From positions 1,784,790 through 1,848,789 of the forward strand of contig NC_018390.1 of assembly GCF_000208865.1 (NCBI RefSeq): 64,000 nucleotides of DNA, in the 5' to 3' direction. A program made the position numbers and the translations under genes. Positions within the stretch are counted from its first letter, which is position 1. Every line of letters starts with the position of its first letter. Origin of the DNA: Neospora caninum Liverpool (taxonomy: Eukaryota > Apicomplexa > Conoidasida > Eucoccidiorida > Sarcocystidae). The notes under the pieces are model-generated. The model saw nothing but the letters and a program-made list of their open reading frames with translations. It ran no database searches and was not told the origin of the DNA. Below are positions 48,901-60,218 of the stretch, piece after piece.

Positions 48901-51900
48901 TCGCCAGTCTCTATCACCAGACGGGCTATCGAGACAACGCGTAATGTCCCTAAAAAGACTCCTCGCCTCATGGGATCACAACCAGAGGCTCCCACGGTTT
49001 ACATACTTCAGTATGTCTAAGCGGCTGGAGGACATCGCCTTGTCCTCTCGCCCACTGACTCTCTCTCTCTCCCCATATATATATATATATATTGTGTATA
49101 TATTGTATGTATATATTGTATATATATATATATATATATATCTACATGGACACGTCGTAGGCGGTAATGACGCGCACTGTGGCACTGGTTGACAGCTGCA
49201 GAGAGCTCTCACCCCTGGTTTCCATGTCATCCTCTGAGCACTTCTGCGGGGGACGGTGTACACCCGACGCGTGCCTCCAAGTCTCACTCTGTCTCTATGC
49301 ATCTGAGGTCTGTCTCCACGTATGTATTTACATGTGAACATTTACACCACGTGTGTTCGAGGCCAGTGCTTTTCACCTTGTCACTGAGAGCCGAGTAGCT
49401 CTCCCGGATTTTTTGTTGCATGCGCTGAGCTGTGACGCCTGTTTCTCCACCGGCGGGTCGCCCCGTCTCCTTTTTTGCCCCCGCGGGCGCCTTGGCGCCC
49501 TGCGGCGCTGCGCTCGGATCGCCGTCCCCTTTGTCCCTTTTTTCGAGCAGACCGGGGCCAGCTTGTCCGAGGAAGTGGAAAGCGACGCATGCACTGGCGA
49601 GGAGCTCGCGTCGAAAGAACGGGGTGTCGACGCGCTCGCGGAATGCGCCTGCGGAGAGGTAGTGCGGGTTGCCGGAGCTCGACAGAAGGAGCAGATTGTC
49701 GCCGGCTCGCCTCGACTCGCTCTCGCCTGGGTCTCCCTCCGCGACGGAGGGCGTCGAGACACCTGGCACTCTGCTCTCCGTGGCAAGATTCACCGAGGCG
49801 ACGGCGGGGTGCTTCTGAAAATACGACAAAAGTGTGTCGAGCGAGGAGAGAACGTCGGCGACCGTGTCGGCGGGCTGCTCCAGAACGAGGTCGGGGGCCT
49901 GCAGGAAGGCCTGGAAGCACAGCGGCGAGAGAAAGGAAAAAGGGGGGAGTCGTGAGAGACGAAGAGGCAGCGAGGGACAGGTCGGGCGAAGAATAAAGAG
50001 GTGACACCGAGGCGAAACGGGATCCAGAGAGAAAAGAAACACGGAAGACGCATCAGGGGGCGAGAGGAAACGGGTACGAGAGAGAACACATTCGTGCGCA
50101 TTTCCCTTTTTTTCTTCGCCTCTCGCGTGATGCTTCTCCCCGCCACTCTCTGCTTCTTTTCGCTCTCTCGAGCTAGAACGGTCCACGTCGCAGATGCATG
50201 CGGGAGGCTGACAAGGCCACACACGCAACAGAAGGCTCGTGTGAAAGATGAGAAACGAGGAGTCGGCAACTCCTGTCCGAACTCAACTCGCAAGGGGCCC
50301 CGCAAGTCGCAGTTTCCACAAACGATTAAGAAGGCGACACAGAGCGACATGTACCTACGCGTTGTGGCGAGATGCAGGTCTGCAATTGTCGAGACCGAGG
50401 AAACTCACCCTCGCTTTCACATTTTCCCCCAATAGTCTCCTAGTGTTGCACTTGCCTTGACATCACACGCTTGGCGGATGCTGCCTCTTCGGTCTGTCTG
50501 ATTTCTTCCGGGTTTTTGCCTGGCGTTTGCTCGCTTTTTCGTGACGAAACATAATAGCGAGACGCCTCTTTCGCGCATTTTGCACGGAGCCTACCAGCGC
50601 CTTGCCATATGCCGCATAGATCGTGTAGGAGCATGCGCCGACGCCAGAGGCGAGAGAGTCGTTTCCTTTCTTCTCTTCCGTCTTTGGTTCACTTTCATGG
50701 CCCTTGGCAGACTGCGCGGCTGCCTCCCTGCCCGACGCGGCTACCTGTGGCGGAGACACTTTCCCCGAAGTTTTTTTCGAACGGCTGCGATCCGACGATG
50801 ATGCGGCAAACGCCGGCGACTCCTCGCCTGCCTCAAACTGGCTCAGAGCGCTGGAAAAACAGGGAGAAGAGAGAGGGAGAGAGAGGGTGAAGAGATGATA
50901 GAGGAAGTGTGGTGGCGAAAAGAGAGGAATAGAGACGGAGAATAGAGACAGAGGAAGAGCAACGGCGAAGGAAAAGGAAGAGAGTGAGAGGAGAGGAAAG
51001 GAAGAGAGCAAATAGAGAGAAAGTGAGACAGTGAATTGAGAGAGTAAAGAGACAGAGTAGAACAAGAAAGAGAGGGCGAGAGGAGGACAGGACAAGAATG
51101 AAGGACACGAGGAATGATGAGAGGAAGAGTAGGGCAACGACCGGAACAGCAAGCGAGACGGCACACACCCGCGGCAAATCAGAATCAGAGTGGAGAGAGA
51201 ACAAGAAGGTAAACTGTGAGGAATAACAGCCAGGAAGACACCAGGAAGACGGCAGCTGATCGAAAGATCAAGCAACCACGGACGACGGACCGAGTCACAC
51301 GGTGAAGAAAGAGGACGTGCCGCCTCGCGATGGCTGCCAGGGACTGAGATAGTGCACCCGAACACAGCTGCACTTCATCCCCGCCGAATTTCGCAGATAT
51401 GGAGACTCCAGAGCTGGCAAGAAGAAAGAAAAACCGAGGAGAGGACCATCGCGAAGAAGGCGTTTTCACTGCGCCTGTGTGTTATACACGCGACGCCGAC
51501 AAAGCCGCCACATGCATTTGCTCCGCAGAGGAGAAAAAGGAAGCAAAGAACGCGACGAGAGACACAGCAGCGAGACGAGTTGTCACGACGTCTCGTCAAA
51601 AGGGAGAGAAACGCAGGAGAAGAGAAGAGAGACGAGCAATCCAGCAAAGAAGAGACAGCTGAGAAGGCGACAGACCCCACCACAGAAAAGACAGGAGAGA
51701 CACGCACAGAACGCAGGAGAAAAGCTTGGCGAGGCTCTCACCTCCACGCTTCAGGACTATCCAGTACAACGGGAGTCGCCTCTGCTCGCTGCATGGTCCT
51801 GTTCGACACTGAAAAACGCGCAGTGACACAGAACTTATCTCTTTACGGTGACGCGAAAGAAACACAATGGACTACATCCTGCTGATCGCGTCGGTGCAAC

Positions 51901-54900
51901 CGTTTCCTCTTTTTTGGGGCCGGAGTAGAGGTGGTGCGCGCTCCACTATTCGGCACCATCCAGGGAAAGATTCGCTTCGATGCACACGTCTCTCAAGTTT
52001 CAGGGTGTACACCCTATGAAGATTGTTGCTGTTGCAGGCACCGACAGCCACAGCACACATAGTCCCTACGCGCTCACCTGCAAAAGCGATTTGATGAAAA
52101 CGATACAATGAAGTTACGTCTACATAGATAGAGATGCAGAAAAATCCTCACACCAACCACTCGTCTCTACATATAATGCATGTCCACAAGAACCTATAGA
52201 TTTTAATGTACTTTTATGCACTTGTGTACGCCTATGCTTATATATATATATATATATCACCACGAATGGGTATATTTATGTAAATATATACAAATACCTA
52301 CGCTTATACAAATGGGAAAATTTATGGCTCGGTGGATACAGATTCAAAGTGTAGGTTCTTAGACAGGCGTCTCCGTTTCAGGGCCTCAGATGGAGACAGT
52401 GCACTGGAAGTGTGAGGGCAGAGAAGCAACGACGCAGTGGATCCGTTTTGCTGTTCTTCAGTTTCGCAGTCTCTTCCTCACAGCCTGCATGCGTCAGCGA
52501 GAGAGTCTCCATTAGCAATCGTCGAAGTCTGTAGAAGAACACGCAGAAAAACGCATGCCGAAATGTCTCCCAGAAAAGAAAGTGTGGTAGGCGGCTCCTC
52601 CAGGAAGTCGACCGGGTGAAAAGAAACACTTCTGCGCACCAGAATCGCTGAGCATCGTATAGAGGTGCATGCGTTCGTATCTCTATCTCTATTTGTCCAC
52701 GTCCATCCGCCTAAATATCGACATACAGCTGTATCTCGAATTCGATCTATCTGTTTGTATGCATCAGCGTCCGTCTCTCCACCTATATCTTTACACCTAG
52801 CTCTGCCATGTACCAATTTATCAATCAGTGCATGTACATTTGCATATCCATAAAGAGGCGTTCTTCACGAAAAACGCAGAGGGATAGAGGCACGTCGAGG
52901 CACTCTCTTTACACTGCCGCGTTGGTCGTGGACACGGCATATGAGGTGTTCTCCATCCTGAAAAAGAGGGGAAGATCCACGACTTACGCGAAAATGTATT
53001 GCTTTTCATTCGCATGCATCAACGGCTCTTCGATACTCTTCACCATTCCAATCACTTTAGCACCTGCAGCCTGGAAGCCATTTCATTTGCCCAAGAAAGA
53101 CGGTCTTGCTCTGTCCTCTGTGCGCTGCCTCTCTCCCGAACGCGGGGACCGTTTTTGGAGAGGCACGCACTCTCGCACAGCACCTCTCTGATGGTTACCG
53201 ATTTCCACCTTTCCATGACAAGGCGCGTCGGTGTACGCTGCCAAGTTAATGTAGAGATCGACGCGTTTTCATCTAGGTGTCTCCACGGATATCCGCCCGC
53301 GTCTGAATGCGCATCCTCTCCGGTGGGCCAAAGCCAGTACAACAAATGTGCGATAAAGGCAGCCCGAATGAATCCTTCGAAACGCAGCTATGTATTCGTA
53401 TATGTAAGAAACCAAATGTTAACACTACACACACAGGCACATGAGTAGATTTATGCATAGCTGTACATTTCTGTGCAGATGCATACCCGGCCCCCGGTAG
53501 CGACAGGTTCTCCACCGTGAGCGCATCTTTCCGGATGCCTCTGTAGACACCACGGGATTGGGGAAGGTGCATAGGGTGCCTGCCTGCTTCTGCTCCGCTT
53601 TCCTGATTCTCGTTGCATGCGTTCCAAGTTACCTGAAGAGCCCTTTTCGCCTGCGCAGTGTCGGGCTGCCTGGAGCCGCCCGAGGCGAGGCACTCCCGGC
53701 CTTTTCGCCGGAAAGCCGCAATCAGACTGCTTTTGTTTCGCTCGAGAAAGGAAATCACCGCGCCAATCTGCCGCAAGGGCACCGCCTGCCCCGAACAGGA
53801 AACGGAAGGAAACAGAAGGAAACAGAGACGCGTCGAGAGAGAGAGAGGAAGGCACACTCGACCTCCCGGTACCCTTCGAACGGCGCTACAGAGCGAGAGG
53901 CGAGCGAGGTCAGCACAAAGACAGGAAAGGCAGAACGTTTATTTTTGAGGCGGCTCCCTCACAGCGCCCCAGAAAGAGGGCAAGAAGACGCAGGTACAGG
54001 GCTGCGTCAAGATGCATTCTCCTGCACTTACGCAAAAAATCCGACACACGAATGGACCAAAAGAGTCTCTCGTCTCTCAGCTCGTGAGCCGAAAGGGCGA
54101 ATTTCGTCGGGCAAATGCCTCACCCTGGCCCAATTCCGCTGCTGCGAAGACCGCGAAACAGACACAGCCTGCGCGAGGACATCAGCGGCGTCTCGTTTTC
54201 CAGAGAGCGTACCCGAACGAATTCGACAAGCAAGTCTGCAAAGTTGTTGAAGTCGAGGACCGGGCGCGAGGCGCCTTCTCGTCCCACGCCCTTCGGCCCG
54301 CCGTCCGCCGGCTGTCCCTCGCCTTCACTCGCTTTGTTGGCAGCTGCAACTGGCGAGGCTCGAGAGGCACAAGCACCAGAAGAGCTGGGCGAAGAAGGAA
54401 GGCCTTCTTCAGGGGAAAGAAGAAGAAGCAAAAGTTCGAAAACTGCGACGAGAGCAAGCGCCTTCGCGTTGCTGCCGACGAGTGCACTCGACTGAAAAGA
54501 AGCACATGACGCACACAGATTGGTCGAGAGCAAAGCTTCAGACACGGCGATCTTCCTAGCCAGGGTCGGCGCCGTTCTCTGCCTATCTCGACTCGTGTGT
54601 TGATACACTCGCAGCACGAACGCCTTCCCCTGGCAAGAAAAGAATCGTTCTTTTCTCCTGTGGCGCACCTCCGACGAGGCACATAGTGAGAGATGACTGA
54701 GGACGTCATTCGCACTTGCAAACACGGCGGTCCACATGCAAAGTGGCAGGATAGAAGAAACACAGATAAGGAAGCGCGTCTACAGATGCATGTGTAGAAC
54801 AGAGGGCGAGAGGCTTAGAGTGTTTCGGAAGAAGAGAAATGAGTGAGAGGCGCGAAATCGCAGCGCCAAGTGGGAGGACGGGGAACGACGGGTTCGAAGC

Positions 54901-56164
54901 ACAGACTTCCACTTACAGTTAGAAAGGAAAGGAAGATCTTGAGGGCCTTCATCCACGCCTCGAAGAGAACAGTGGGCGGTGGATGTACACCTGAACTCGG
55001 AGGCGTTTTGCTGCCTGCTCCCGAAGCGCCTGCAGAACCATCCTTTCTTCCCTCTGCGTCCTCTCCGCGCAACTGCCTCAGGAGTCGGCGCACCAAGAGC
55101 TCGCGGCTATGCCGGCCTCGCAAGAAAACGAGGGGAGACGAAGCCATCTGGACAGCCGTCTCCCTGGCCCTCTCGCCAAAGCTGTCGTCCTCCAGAACCT
55201 TCTCTTTCCACGCATTCGAGCTCTTCGATTCGCTTCGCTGTGCGGAGACAAAATCTCCGTTGAGGCGAAGCCCCGTCGACATTTGCACCCCATTCATGGC
55301 GGTTTCGGCGTCTCCGCCGTCGCCCAAAGCAGCTGCCTCTGCCTCTCTTTTGTCTGCATCCGCCGCGCCCTGCAGCTCTCGAGCGTCGATCCCTCTTCCA
55401 GAAACGAGAAGGTGGAACAGGGACGCGAAGGTGAGCAGAGACTCTCGGTCCGAGGCGAGCAAGGCGTCACAGGGAGACTGAGGATCTCGAGACGCCTTCA
55501 AACAGCTCGGCGAAGCCAGCTCGCCGTCGGGCTGTCTAGACACTGGGCTGCCCTCCGCAACCCCGGAATCTGGGGTGTACGTACACCCCACGAGACTGGC
55601 ATCTGCCGAGGGCGCCGCCCCGGCGGCAGCTGAGAGCGTGCCCGAAGCATCGAGAGACAGAGCAGCGGAAACGAAACCGTTGAGCATCCCAGGCGGAAGA
55701 AACGACGTGTACAGTTGTTTCTGTTTCTCCTCGAGGTGGATTCGTCTCAGCCTTTCTTCTTCCCTCTGTCTTGCCGCGGCTGCTTCGTCGGGGAGCGGCG
55801 CCACCCCGTCGCGGGCCTCCGTTCCACCAGGCTCTGGCCTGACGCCTTCAGCAGCTTCTACAGACTCTCCGCGTTTCCCTGTTTTCGCTTCTTCTCCCGA
55901 CGGAGGCTCACCATTTTTGCTGAGACATGCCGAGCCCTCGTGCGAAACACGTGCGCGCTTTGCCGGCGGGGCACATTCGGCATCTGCGCCGTCTCTCGCA
56001 GGAGACGCGCCACAACCCGTTACAGAAGAAAGAGAAGAAGAAAGAGGAGAAGAAGTGGAGGAAGAGGAAGTGGGCGGAGCCGCAGGGAGAGACGAGGGGG
56101 ACGGCCCGTCCCCTTCGTTCACCCGAGTCGGGGGAAGAGCCCCGTCAATTCCCCGTTCTACCAT
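45940..56164 (-). CDS. THOC1: THO complex subunit 1 (HPR1/THOC1) homologue
   Basis: A multi-exon minus-strand gene. Supported exons: 56164-54917 (start ATG 56164), 51798-51742, 50850-50595, 49910-49377, 48708-47931, 47239-46998, 46539-46351 and 46077-45940 (TGA); phases agree from 51798 to the stop. THOC1 resemblance is spread in the right order. A helical N-terminal segment (SRELLVRRLLRQLRGE, then FEAWMKALKIFLSFL) matches the LLR..NDLLRRLS region. SYTIYAAYGKAL plus FLQAPDLVLEQ matches the Y..FW.LQ.(F/Y)F..P region. HYLSAGAFRERVDTPFFRRE matches the F(R)RQ/H region. NAVEKLLQTEQLWLCWKERN matches ..ILNTEENWNSWKNEGC. NPVFSLRLQRLFALFYGDA matches the later NY.WRALRLLAR block. Low-complexity inserts separate these. 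THO couples transcription to mRNP assembly and export in the nucleus. The segment 52.9-54.6 kb is unresolved and might belong to this gene or to a nested one. An alternative start exists at the ATG near 51793. Confidence 0.68.
46747..46775. repeat. Short (TA)n microsatellite in THO subunit intron
   Basis: Interrupted TA repeat followed by CTAT tetramers, within an intron of the THO gene. Confidence 0.8.
49075..49141. repeat. Compound TA/TGTA microsatellite in intron
   Basis: Two TA runs flank TATTGTA units, lying in the intron between the 48708 and 49377 exons of the THO gene. Confidence 0.9.
50862..51120. repeat. Long polypurine/polypyrimidine tract in intron
   Basis: About 250 nt on the plus strand are almost only A and G (GAGA/GGAA units). 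On the coding strand this is a C/T tract immediately before the acceptor of the 50850 exon of the THO gene. Confidence 0.8.
52238..52257. repeat. (TA)n microsatellite
   Basis: TA run of about 20 nt in a non-coding part of the THO gene region, next to several near-repeats of TATGTAAATATAC type. Confidence 0.85.
52909..54629 (-). other. Unresolved minus-strand exon cluster inside the THO locus
   Basis: Several segments look coding but do not chain uniquely. 54629-54124 (phase 0 in, phase 2 out) has FADLLVEFVRVRSLENE. A short exon near 54.07 kb has LRDERLFWSIRVSDFL before GTAAGT. About 53791-53645 has the open, natural reading VISFLERNKSSLIAAFRRKG. A segment at about 53.2 kb has TDAPCHGKVEI. 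53063-52988 has KVIGMVKSIEEPLM and a GTAAGT donor. 52957-52909 ends YAVSTTNAAV then TAA. The last three join in phase and look like the true C-terminus of a protein that is not THOC1. Either a separate gene lies within a THO intron, or the THO model begins downstream at about 51.8 kb and this is its neighbour. I do not recognise the product. Confidence 0.35.
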
Positions 56165-57735
56165 TGGAGCATCGGGAGAAGAGTGGACACGTTTCAAACA
56201 CAGGATCTCGAAGAATGCATACCTGCCTTTTTTCTCTACATTTATTGGTCTTTACCAATCACATGGGAGGGACACAGAACTTCCGCACATGTCGTTTTAA
56301 GGAGGCCCCGGGAGAAAAGCAAAGGTGCGACGAGGACGAGAACGCAAAAAGTATCTTTCTTTCTCGTCACGTCCGTTTTTCGATTCAAAGTCTTCGATTC
56401 CTCGAAAAGGAACAAAAAACACGAAAATCTCGCGGTTCCGACTCTCCTCGCCAGCGCATGCAGTCCGCGAGAAACGGGCGCCGCCTAGTTTTCGAAGAAT
56501 TCGAAGCAGCCCGGAGAGACACACAGACGAGCAGGAAGCCGGAAATGTGTGTTGTGTCGTCTCGATCTTCTTCTTGGCTGGGCGAACCGCCCACGTCGCC
56601 TTTGAGTTCGCAACACCTGGAATCGGAAATGATTGCCTTCAGAGGAAAACCGGCCCTTTCCTCCACGTACATAATCTGTGCTTTCTACTCATCTGCAGCG
56701 ATCCTCCTGTGGCCTGTGCATGCTCCCCAGTCTATATACGCAGAATCCAGTTTCCCGCGAAGATAATTTAAGTGCGCGAAGCTGCTGGGGTCGAGGTGTA
56801 AGCACGCCTATCTCTTGATTGTTGTCGAAGAGAGGAACGGAAGCTTGAAGAACTGTCCTGGAACCTTCTAACTGCGTCAATTTTCCCCCGATGAAAACGG
56901 CAAAGAGCCTTTCTCGATCTCGACGCCGCTTCGAGACTCGCCAGCAGGGTGCGCTTGGGCAGCTGCTACGGCGCTTGTCTTGAAATCTTAGCGACAAGAC
57001 TCGTGGCGTCGAGACATGGGCAGTGGCCGTGAGACTTGAAAAATCTCGGCCATTTTTCGCATTCTCTCCACCGGATATATTGCAAATTCCCGCCTTGCAA
57101 ATGCTGAAGGGAACTTCAGAATTTAGCGGGGGACAAACACGAGCACTCGAAGCCAAAAAAGTTCCGAGTCCCCGGCCCTGCTGAGAGTTCGGCTAGCCCC
57201 CCAGCGGGACCCATGGCAGGTGGAGAAAAAAGCTGCCTTTTTCTTTCTTCTGTACCCGCCTCAAACTTTCTTTTTCTTGAGCGCAAATTGTCGACTGAAA
57301 AAAATTGCGAGCTCGTTTTTTCGCCGCGCGAAGGAAAGGGCTGTGCCGGACAGGTCACTCGCGGCGCTCCGCCGCCCAGTTCCGTTTTCCCTTGGGCCTT
57401 TCCTTTGTCCTTCCGATCTTTTTCATCTTCTCTCCCAAGTCTTCCGCCCTTTCTCTCGGTTTCTGTCTCTCTTCCTTCTTGGCGTCTGCCTGTATTTTTC
57501 CGCACTTTGTCACAGAACAAGTCTCAATGTGGTATTTCGCGTTTTTCTCTACGTATGCTTCGCGGCAAAACGAACTGGAAAAGGCAACGAAGGACATCCT
57601 CGCTCTGCCTCGACTCTCTATTCGCTTTCTCCTGTACAAGCAATGATGTCGATCGCCGCCGGTATGCATAGACGCGCCTGTATGTATTAGATACAGACAC
57701 ACACGTATATATGTGTAACATTTTTATATACGTGT

Positions 57736-57786
<51 letters not shown>

Positions 57787-58712
57787 CACAGGTATATTGT
57801 ATTCATATGCATGGCTTTATTGGGCACAAAAGTTAGAGGGGGTGTCCGTTTTCTTCCTTTCCCTGTATTTTTTCCCTTCATTCTTTTCCCTCGTCTTTTT
57901 CTCTTCCGTCTCGCCCATTTCAGCTTAAACGGAGGTCCTCAGGAGTTGCATAGCCTTTTGCTGATCACCCGAGGATTTTTGCGCATGCCGTATTCCGTTC
58001 TGTCGCAGTTGCTTGTTCCTTGTAGGTTTTACGTTTGTCTTTTGCGCGTTCGATGGTTTCTAACTTGCGCAAGTTCTCTCTCGTCTCCCCTTCTTTTTCC
58101 TTTTCTGTCCTTCTCGTCAGTTCCTGTTCCCTCCTCTTCTCTGTGATCTGTTCGGCTCCGCTCCTATCTCTGACTTGCCTCCTAATCCGATAATCGTCTG
58201 GTCGCTGGTTCATCCGAAAGGTTGCAGCTTTTCCGTATTCTCCATATAGGGAGGAAATCCTTTGTATAGTGGAGAGTAAAAGCGCACAAACGCACATAAT
58301 GATAAACCCATCTATGCATTCGTGTCCCACGGCTTCAGTGCATTTCGTCGCTTGTTCTCTCGCATCTAAGAAACGAGAGAAATGCAAAAGAGGGGTGTGA
58401 ATGTGGTGCTCTGCCTCGTCCCGGGAGGGCGACATCTCTATTTTTGCAATCCTTTCGGAAGAAAAGATCTTTTCCTCGTTTCGTCTTCGGAATGCAAGGC
58501 AAAAACCGTGGCATGGCGCGAGCAGCCTGACCGGAGCATGCAGACCCCACGCATCTGTGAGAGATGTCCTGGCTGGCGCCGCAATGCCTTTCTCTCCCCT
58601 TGTCTTTCGTGCGTAGCTGCCGCCAGTGTGTGTCTCGCCACGACACTGCCCACCATTTTGGTGCTTTGTGTGTCTAGGGAGATCACGACGTCTCTCAGAA
58701 ACAGAATGAAAG
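56165..58712. other. Divergent intergenic region
   Basis: This 2.5-kb spacer lies between the starts of the THO gene (minus) and the 58.7-kb gene (plus), so both promoters should lie here. It contains a long (TA)n tract and C/T-rich stretches at 57850-58140. No convincing coding signal was seen. An AGAGACG heptamer (reverse strand) at 58689-58695 resembles the WGAGACG motif reported in Toxoplasma promoters, but it sits very close to the ATG. Confidence 0.4.
57739..57785. repeat. (TA)n microsatellite, longest in window
   Basis: An uninterrupted alternating AT run of about 47 nt, preceded by two GTGTAACAT-like copies. Confidence 0.95.
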
Positions 58713-60218
58713 ATGTCTCCCCGATTTGGTGTGGAACTGCCATCTCCATTTCCTTTCCGGCGTTGCGGTCGCAGATGCCTGGCGTTACTTCTTGCGTGCG
58801 CGTTTCTCTCACCCCTTCTCCTCTCCGATGGACATCGCAGTGCGCGCCCCCTCGTGAGGGGGACTTTTCTCCAGAGAGCGCACATGCATCGAGAGCGAGA
58901 GAGACCCGAGGCCAGTCTGTCGACGCTTCCGGGGCAGCGAGCAAAAGGATTGCAGAGCAGCAACGGAGCGCCGCCTACGGAGTGGCGAGGCGCGAGTCCG
59001 CTTCGCTTTGAGGACAGAGGCTCTCCATTTGCAGCGGTTGGGAAAGCGAAAATGCAGGAGCAGGACCACAGCAGTGGACGCGGCCTAACCGTCCCTGTTT
59101 CGGCTCAACGCGCGACGCACGAAAGTAGCCTCACGTGGGAAAAAAGAGAGGAACGGATACACGGTGAAGGGGACACTTTGCCCCTGCAGAGGGAGCTAGA
59201 CAGCACCTCCACCGAGCCAGTTGCATTTGCAGAGCAGCACGTGTTTTCACCCGGGCCTTTCTTCTCTCGGCGGCCCGCTGAGATAGACGCCACGCGTGGA
59301 GACACCGGCGGAGACTCCAAAACGCATGCGCCGAGCTGGAAGCTTGCTTCCGCGACGCTAAGCCGTGGCAGTGGCGCGGAGGGGCCAACCGAAAGAGATG
59401 TCTCTGATCCTCTGGAAAAGGAAATAAATCCACGCACAGGGGTTTCGAGAGCCGGCCCTTCCTCATCAGCAACCCTCGACCTTGCTTCTTTTTTCGTACC
59501 AACCCCCAAGGAGGCGACCGCCACGAGGTTCTCCAGACAGTTGCTGAGGGCTGCCGACGCTACCCGTCGTTCACATCTCGACGGAGCTTCTCTGTTTGGT
59601 GAAACAGCGACTTCAGTTGCCAGATTCCAAACTCCCTGGACCCGCCGAGACCGAGAAGGCGACTTGGTCCCAGAGAGAGCCCCCGCTGGCCGCAATCCTG
59701 CAGTACCACTCTTCCCTGAGAGAGTAGCTGGGTTCGTAGATCTCGCACCATCAGGCCGGGAGAGAGCGACGAAAGCGGAGAGAGCGAAGACAAACGAGAG
59801 AGAGGATACAGAGGAAGACGGAGGTTCTGCTTCCGTTCCGCGAGGGCGGATCAGGTTACCTGCGCTGGAGAAAGCCCCGTTTTCCACGGTGCAAATCGAC
59901 AGCAATGCCCTCGCGCTGGCTGCCGGCATTGGCGGCGTGCTCCTCGGCTCGGGCCTCAGCAACGGTTATCCTCTCGCGGGCGTCCACTATCCTTATCCCT
60001 CCTATGGCATCCCGTATTACCCGCCAGACTGCGCGATTTATGGATCCTACCCCGGAACCTGCATGCTGACGACGCTTCAGATGACTCTGATCATCATGTC
60101 CATTCTCTTTTGTCTTATGCTTATCGGCATCGCTGTATGTTGCTGGGGAAGACGCGAAGACAGTGGACGCAGCAAGCGCCGCAAGAAATACCGATTCGCT
60201 ATCCCTGCGGGACCGTGA
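58713..60218 (+). CDS. Single-exon type I-like membrane protein, signal peptide and C-terminal TM
   Basis: 501 residues from the ATG at 58713 to TGA. A basic N-terminus is followed by a hydrophobic signal at about 19-38 (CLALLLACAFLSPLLLS). The next 350 residues are Arg/Ser/Glu/Pro-rich with few cysteines and several basic pairs that could be protease sites. At about residue 395-420 is a Gly-rich hydrophobic segment (ALAAGIGGVLLGSGL), then a Tyr/Pro-rich patch (YPYPSYGIPYYPPDCAIY) with two cysteines. A clear transmembrane helix at about 458-477 (LIIMSILFCLMLIGIAVCCW) and a basic tail, SKRRKKYRF, follow. It has no family assignment. A dense-granule, rhoptry or surface role is possible from signal-plus-TM topology but is not shown. 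Its compact single-exon form contrasts with the intron-rich neighbours. Confidence 0.72.
   Translation: MSPRFGVELPSPFPFRRCGRRCLALLLACAFLSPLLLSDGHRSARPLVRGTFLQRAHMHRERERPEASLSTLPGQRAKGLQSSNGAPPTEWRGASPLRFEDRGSPFAAVGKAKMQEQDHSSGRGLTVPVSAQRATHESSLTWEKREERIHGEGDTLPLQRELDSTSTEPVAFAEQHVFSPGPFFSRRPAEIDATRGDTGGDSKTHAPSWKLASATLSRGSGAEGPTERDVSDPLEKEINPRTGVSRAGPSSSATLDLASFFVPTPKEATATRFSRQLLRAADATRRSHLDGASLFGETATSVARFQTPWTRRDREGDLVPERAPAGRNPAVPLFPERVAGFVDLAPSGRERATKAERAKTNEREDTEEDGGSASVPRGRIRLPALEKAPFSTVQIDSNALALAAGIGGVLLGSGLSNGYPLAGVHYPYPSYGIPYYPPDCAIYGSYPGTCMLTTLQMTLIIMSILFCLMLIGIAVCCWGRREDSGRSKRRKKYRFAIPAGP

Noticed and set aside
50435..50634. GC-AG intron donor (AAGGCAAGTG) extending the THO exon past 50595
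   Set aside because: The frame did not match the next exon, whereas the CTG|GTAGGC donor at 50594-50593 joins in phase and completes a THOC1-like block.
57700..57800. Telomere- or centromere-like repeat
   Set aside because: It is a simple TA microsatellite like several others here, with no higher-order repeat.
58438..59962. Minus-strand frames over the 58.7-kb gene
   Set aside because: The plus frame has a signal peptide and a TM helix in the right places; the minus frames show neither.
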